Origin: Protula sp. h YS-2021
Taxonomy: Eukaryota > Annelida > Polychaeta > Sabellida > Serpulidae
Direction of reading: 5' to 3'
Assembly: GCA_949752745.1 (NCBI GenBank)
Contig: OX457027.1
Location: 76,005,214 to 76,069,213 of the forward strand
Length of the DNA: 64,000 nucleotides
Below, piece by piece: positions 59,325-64,000 of this stretch (within the stretch, counting starts at the first letter, position 1; the number at the start of each line of letters is the position of its first letter). Below the pieces are notes generated by a model. The model ran no database searches, was not told the origin of the DNA, and saw only the letters and a list, made by a program, of their open reading frames with translations. The position numbers and the translations under genes were made by a program.

Positions 59325-59700
59325 TAGGTCGTCGGCCATAATGTCCCCGGTCATAAGGTTCCCAAATGAATTTAGGGTTAAAATATCCCCGACGTAAACT
59401 TTGTAGTGGCACCCAGGACAAGTCGTCCCCGGCGATAAGATCCCCGGCCTGAGGTCCTCAAATGAATTTAGGACCAAACCGTCCCCAAACTAAACCGTCT
59501 CCGGAATCCAGGACAAAACGTCCCCGGCCAAAAGGTTCTCCGCCATACAGCCCTCAAATAAATTTAGGGCAAAAACGCCCCCTAAAGCTGAAAAACGTAT
59601 GACAATCTATATAAACGCATTTTTAAGCTTTATAAGGTCGTCGGCCATTATTTACCGGCCACAAGCCCCCCCCCCCCCCAACCCCACAAGGTCCCCCTCC
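59325..59700. repeat. Degenerate tandem repeats, GTCCCCGGCCATAAGG type
   Basis: Three or four units of about 90-100 bases each contain a GTCCCCGG block and CAAATGAATTTAGG, for example near 59343, 59439 and 59520. A C tract follows at about 59668. Confidence 0.6.
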
Positions 59701-61140
59701 ATAAGGTTATTATTTACATCACAAAGTCTGAAGTGGATCCGAGATGTCTTTCGTGGACGGCCGAAGTGTTTAAAAAAGTCCAAAGCGTCTTTCAAAGCCG
59801 AAGTGACCGGGCCGTACTAGCAAAGGGCCGAGGTATCCCGAACCAGGTACATCCCAGCACAACAACCTGGTAACTAGAATCTTCATATTCTGGTCTGGTG
59901 CTTATAATTTTAAATGTGCCAACAACTTTTTTGTGAATATGTCTTGAACACTAACTAAACCGTTTCGTTTCGTGCAAATTTTAATAACATACAGAATAAA
60001 ATTGGCTGGTGAATAATAGTTTGTCTCACCAGTGATCGTGCTGGTATCTAATCGGACATAATTGCTGCGCGAAGACATGCTGGTATTTCAAGACCCAGAA
60101 CATCTGCACAGGCATATTTGTGGAACTTCTAAATGCCGTTTGTGGAACTTCTAAGCGCAAGCTGTACCGCAGGAAGTAACACTGCGTTGATATGTCGAAT
60201 GATTCGGAATCGGATTTGAAATATTACAATTAATTTTTTTATTATAGGGAATACCGATGATAGAAACTTAAAACACTCATGGCAAAAGTCCAGGATGTTT
60301 TTGTTTGTGCTAACACGTTTGTGCTAACTTGTTTGTCACTGAAAATTTTTTATCCATTCATTAACAAGGCCAAAGAATTTCACGACAAGTTTTGAAAAAT
60401 AAATTTATCTGAAGCAGCGTCATAACCTGAAACGCTTCCTTGGTCAATGACAAGGCAATGAGACTTGACGGTGATAAGTTGAACACCCTATGACGCGCGG
60501 TTTCGTGAGTTGGCCTGTTATGCTGTTTTTACCTCGTAGCTCTCATGACTTTAGTGCGGTCCATTCACGGTGATGGTGCAGACAGCGTCATTGAATACAC
60601 TATTCAAAACCAAGTTTCTTTGCTAAAAACAAGGGAAATCTCACGACCACAGCTGTAGTGATATCAGTTCGGCTTAGAGAGAAATTTGATCTTAATTGAT
60701 AAAGACAAAGATTAGCAGTTAATTTATCAGATTGTATATGGGACAAGCCTTTAAAGGACGTAATTAATCAGTGTTAGGAGGACAGAGGTACTCTCAGGCG
60801 ATATATAAATACACGTTCTTGTACGATAGTTGTACGGAAGTCTCATCCAGTTACTTAAAATAAGCTAACGAATTACTACAAAACGGATACCATGAAAGGT
60901 AAAACATGTTTTGCTAGTTTTTCAAACACAATGTGATCTGGATAAGAATCACGGCATGTATTTCTTTCACATGTTTATATAGTACAGTGGTACTTTATTC
61001 CTATGGTTTGTGGAATGATATAAAAACAGCTGTGTAAGTAAATGAAATTACAAGCTTTATAGTTCAAAAGTCTAACAGGAGTTACATTGAAAATGATTAG
61101 AGGTCAAATTTTCGCGTAGCCTTTCACAAATTTTCCTTCA
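59701..61140. other. Non-coding stretch with a possible promoter-like motif
   Basis: No conserved coding sequence. A TATATAAAT stretch at 60803-60811 lies about 85 bases upstream of an ATGAAAG followed by GTAAAAC (60892). It could be a small first exon, but no downstream exon was linked. Confidence 0.25.
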
Positions 61141-61144
61141 TTCA

Positions 61145-62225
61145 GTGCAAGCCGTTTGATGGAAGGTACAAGGTTGGGGGTGGGGGATGGTGGATGGTGG
61201 ATGGATTCAAAATGGTTTTGCGTTCGTGAAGGCGTATCGAATAGCTCCTGTTTAGCAGAGGCTGCTCAGACTATTAGGCATGTGAGTGACAGCAAGAAAA
61301 CGGGTGAAAATCAGGCAGAAGAAGTGATTTGTTATTCCCACTTGCAAACTTCCTTTGCATCTGGGTATAAGTTTGTAGTTTTCTAGAAGTTTCTGCCCTT
61401 TTTTTTCTTCTCTTTTTCCGTTTGGATGGTTTCCAGAAAACTCCTCCTACAGTGTTTGACAGAGGGAGATGAAATTTGGCACACGTGTAGGGGGTGACGA
61501 GGTCTCGGTGAATCCACACATTTTTTTACATCAGCGGTCAAGGTCAAATTGAGGTCAAAGTTTTTTTCCATAAAATGTTTTCCAGAAAAACTCCTCCTAG
61601 TGTTTAAGTGGGCGGAGCTTTATATTTGGTACACCTGTACACAATCATCAGGTCTCGGTAAAACCGCAAATATATTTGACCTTGACGTCAAAGGTCAACG
61701 TCAGAGTGCGGTCAAAATATTTTTTTGAAACGCCCGTTAACCACGAAAAGTAGCCATAAAGGTGCTCAAATCCCAGTTTGAACATATAAAACGTATTCAG
61801 TAGCGGGTAAACTTTCATCATGAATTTTGACTTTGAGTGTCAAGGTCAGAGGTCACGTGACCTCATGTGTCGTTAACGATAGACCGACGTATCTCGAAAA
61901 CGGATAGATATAGAGCGATTTTGTGCTCATTTTCGACCCTTTGGGCCTAAACAACGTTGCATAAAGGGTACCTCGGTGACCTCGACCTTCTGGGTCGCGG
62001 TCAAAAACCAGAAGTTGACTATTATCTCGAAAACGATTAGAGATAGAGAGGTTTTGGGTTCCTTTTGAACCGTTAGGTCGAAGCGACGATAAAGAAGGGT
62101 TACTACGTGGGTTTGAGGTTTTCGGTCATAATTTAATACAAATATTTTTTTTTTAGTGGTTGCAGCAAGTGGGCCAATTCCGCCATGTAGCGTAATTCTG
62201 TCTAGTTGTTATTGTTGTTTTATAT
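61145..62225 (+). repeat. Tandem-unit repeat element (Helentron-like, uncertain)
   Basis: A GGAT-rich microsatellite (about 61180-61203) is followed by two units that share ACTCCTCCTA, then GTGTTT, a GGCGGAGCTTTATATTTGGTA-like stretch and AAGGTCAA repeats (about 61440 and 61590). The sequence runs to AAGTGGGCCAATTCCGCC and TCTGTCTAGT near 62205. A CTAG end would fit a Helitron terminus. It is not proven. Confidence 0.35.
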
Positions 62226-64000
62226 ATATGACCACCCCTCATATATATATATATTATATATATATGTTGCAGTCGATCAGATAATGCGCTCTTCTTTGCG
62301 TGAGACGGAAACATCTGGTGGCCGTATCTTGTTCAATCAGATCACAAATCAGTGATGTTAACTGTGAGAAAATTGACAGTGTCTGGAACGAGTGTGCCTT
62401 GAGCTCACTCTTTCCTTAGACCTGCCCCTCTAGTCACGCACAGCCTGGGGTAGACAGTACCCACACGTGAAAATCCATTGGAAACTCATTCCACATAGTA
62501 GGGGAGGAGCCGGGGTAGGGGGATTGTTACTCTCTCCCCATTGTTTCATAAATTGCGACGAAAACAATCGCGCATATGTACATAAGTATACTGATGACAA
62601 TATCCCTTTACTAATTAACCTACTTCAGAGCTCCCCCCCACCCACCCCCGCCTTGTATTTGAATACTAATATTTTGGTAGTTGGGGTTAGATAGTGGCCA
62701 TGTTGAATTGCCTAGAGTCTCTAGGTCAGGCACCATCAATTTTGTCTCTTAAAACTAATTTATGACTGCAGTTTGTGTAACTCTAAATAACTCTAAAACT
62801 TTAAATGGCAAATGAATACAACGTGATGCATTGTGGGTGCTGAATCTTGTAGATGCTTACGTCACGATAATAGTGTGTAGTCCGGGAGAGACGTGCTTTG
62901 TGTAGCGAAAAAGGAGTTAAATTCATAAAAAGCCACAACTCGGTGCATTCTTCAACGTGCAGTGCGGCACCCTTCCCTGATCTTGTATCGAAGTCACATG
63001 CAGTAAATATCCGTACTAATTCGCGAAGAAGCTCGGAGTAGAAATATCAACAAACGGGGATAAAACTACAATGTGTTTTGCTGAGGTACCTCTGCATTGT
63101 TTTCTGATTCCTTAAATTTCTTTATTCTGTGACGCTTTATGACGTCGGTGCATTTATTTCTTTCGGTACGCCTGTGGGTTTCGTGACAGAGTTTAATTGG
63201 CACAGATTCGTAAGCATGCTGCAGAGCTTCTAAACCACATAAATACGGTCGTTATCTTTCCAAAGAAAGTTCTGCGTTCGGAGCAACAAATGCAGTTATG
63301 CTGTTATAAAGCAACCGATTTATGCGATAAACCGCCATGCCGTTGACTAATTTTTACCTACTAATATTTTTACAATTTAACCCCCCCCCCCCCCTCCTCA
63401 ACCTCTGATCCGTGAGACGAGGAATTTTAATGTTCCAGACCATTAATGATTCGGTAACTTGTTAAGTTCACCCGAAGCGGTGAACAAGTTAGTCACGTGT
63501 GGTACAAGTAAACGGCCTTCTATGCAGCGTGAAGAGGTGACAGCCTTTTCTATTTGCTGGAACATTCGGCCATTATTTGACATGCTAATGACTGTTTTGT
63601 GTTGTTGGTGAACTTAAGATTACGTTGTTATAAATCAGCTGACCTCTGAGGAGATCTGCCTGTTATGTATAAACACAGAGCGGATGGATTTCACCGTACT
63701 GTGCATCCCTCAGATGTTGAGTATTCCCGCACGCTATTGAAAAAGGTGCATCTCAGTGTCCAAGTGACTAAAATCTACATTTTAGTGGCTTTTTTAAAAA
63801 GTGATTCATCTCCTTTATGACTACTAATTTGCACGGAATCCCCAGTGGATCTGCGGAGTAAAAGGTATTATACACAACAGACCGAACCGCCGTAGAGGTT
63901 GGCTGTTGGACAACAACGGCCGCCAGAAGGAAAGGGATGGGCGACATATCTGGCGGGTAGATACTTAATTATTTCTCTCAGTCGTATCGGGAAAAAAGCT
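62226..64000. other. Non-coding right end of the window
   Basis: TA runs near 62240-62265, a C tract at 63380-63395 and short chance frames. No gene recognised. Confidence 0.4.

Overview
This window is animal nuclear DNA: AT-rich, with GT-AG spliceosomal introns, microsatellites and many decayed transposons. Its repeat content (Polinton/Maverick, DIRS-like, CR1/jockey-like LINEs, hAT, Tc1, and 'pearl'/Helentron-like elements with a CCGT microsatellite and roughly 150-bp core repeats) is most like a marine invertebrate, possibly a mollusc or other lophotrochozoan. The phylum is an inference. No bacterial genes, tRNA, rRNA or CRISPR array were seen.

Region 1 (about 1-18,000) holds one large gene on the minus strand. 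I could join 13 coding exons with canonical splice sites and matching phase, from an ATG at 17955 to beyond the left edge, giving at least 3,486 codons. Exons 2 to 6 encode a TASOR/TEX15-type pseudo-PARP domain (DUF3715). TASOR is the core of the HUSH silencing complex in vertebrates. The rest is a long, mostly disordered nuclear protein with an arginine/serine (RS) domain, proline tracts, two copies of a DLF-x-GKKK motif and a C-terminal coiled coil. One exon of 6,702 bp carries 64% of the coding sequence. Introns contain non-autonomous DNA transposons.

Region 2 (18,000-25,700) is non-coding. A TA microsatellite was split by two hAT-type insertions, and the larger one contains a further element with an 8-bp target duplication, which itself contains a pearl-like repeat.

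Region 3 (about 26,000-36,330) is a degenerate Polinton/Maverick. On the plus strand it has integrase with a chromodomain-like tail, packaging ATPase, accessory and capsid proteins, and adenain-like protease. On the minus strand it has protein-primed DNA polymerase B and a small ORF resembling the PC4 ssDNA-binding domain. All genes except possibly the small ones carry stops or frameshifts. A 5'-truncated LINE (36,330-38,275) abuts the polymerase end.

Region 4 (38,300-50,000) is a transposon graveyard with a DIRS-like fragment, a pogo-like DDE fragment, two Tc1-like transposases and a foldback element with internal tandem repeats. Region 5 (50,000-64,000) has a nearly full-length but broken LINE with endonuclease and reverse transcriptase domains, a second pearl-like copy and other tandem-repeat units, but no gene I can support. 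The only apparently functional protein-coding gene is the TASOR-like one.
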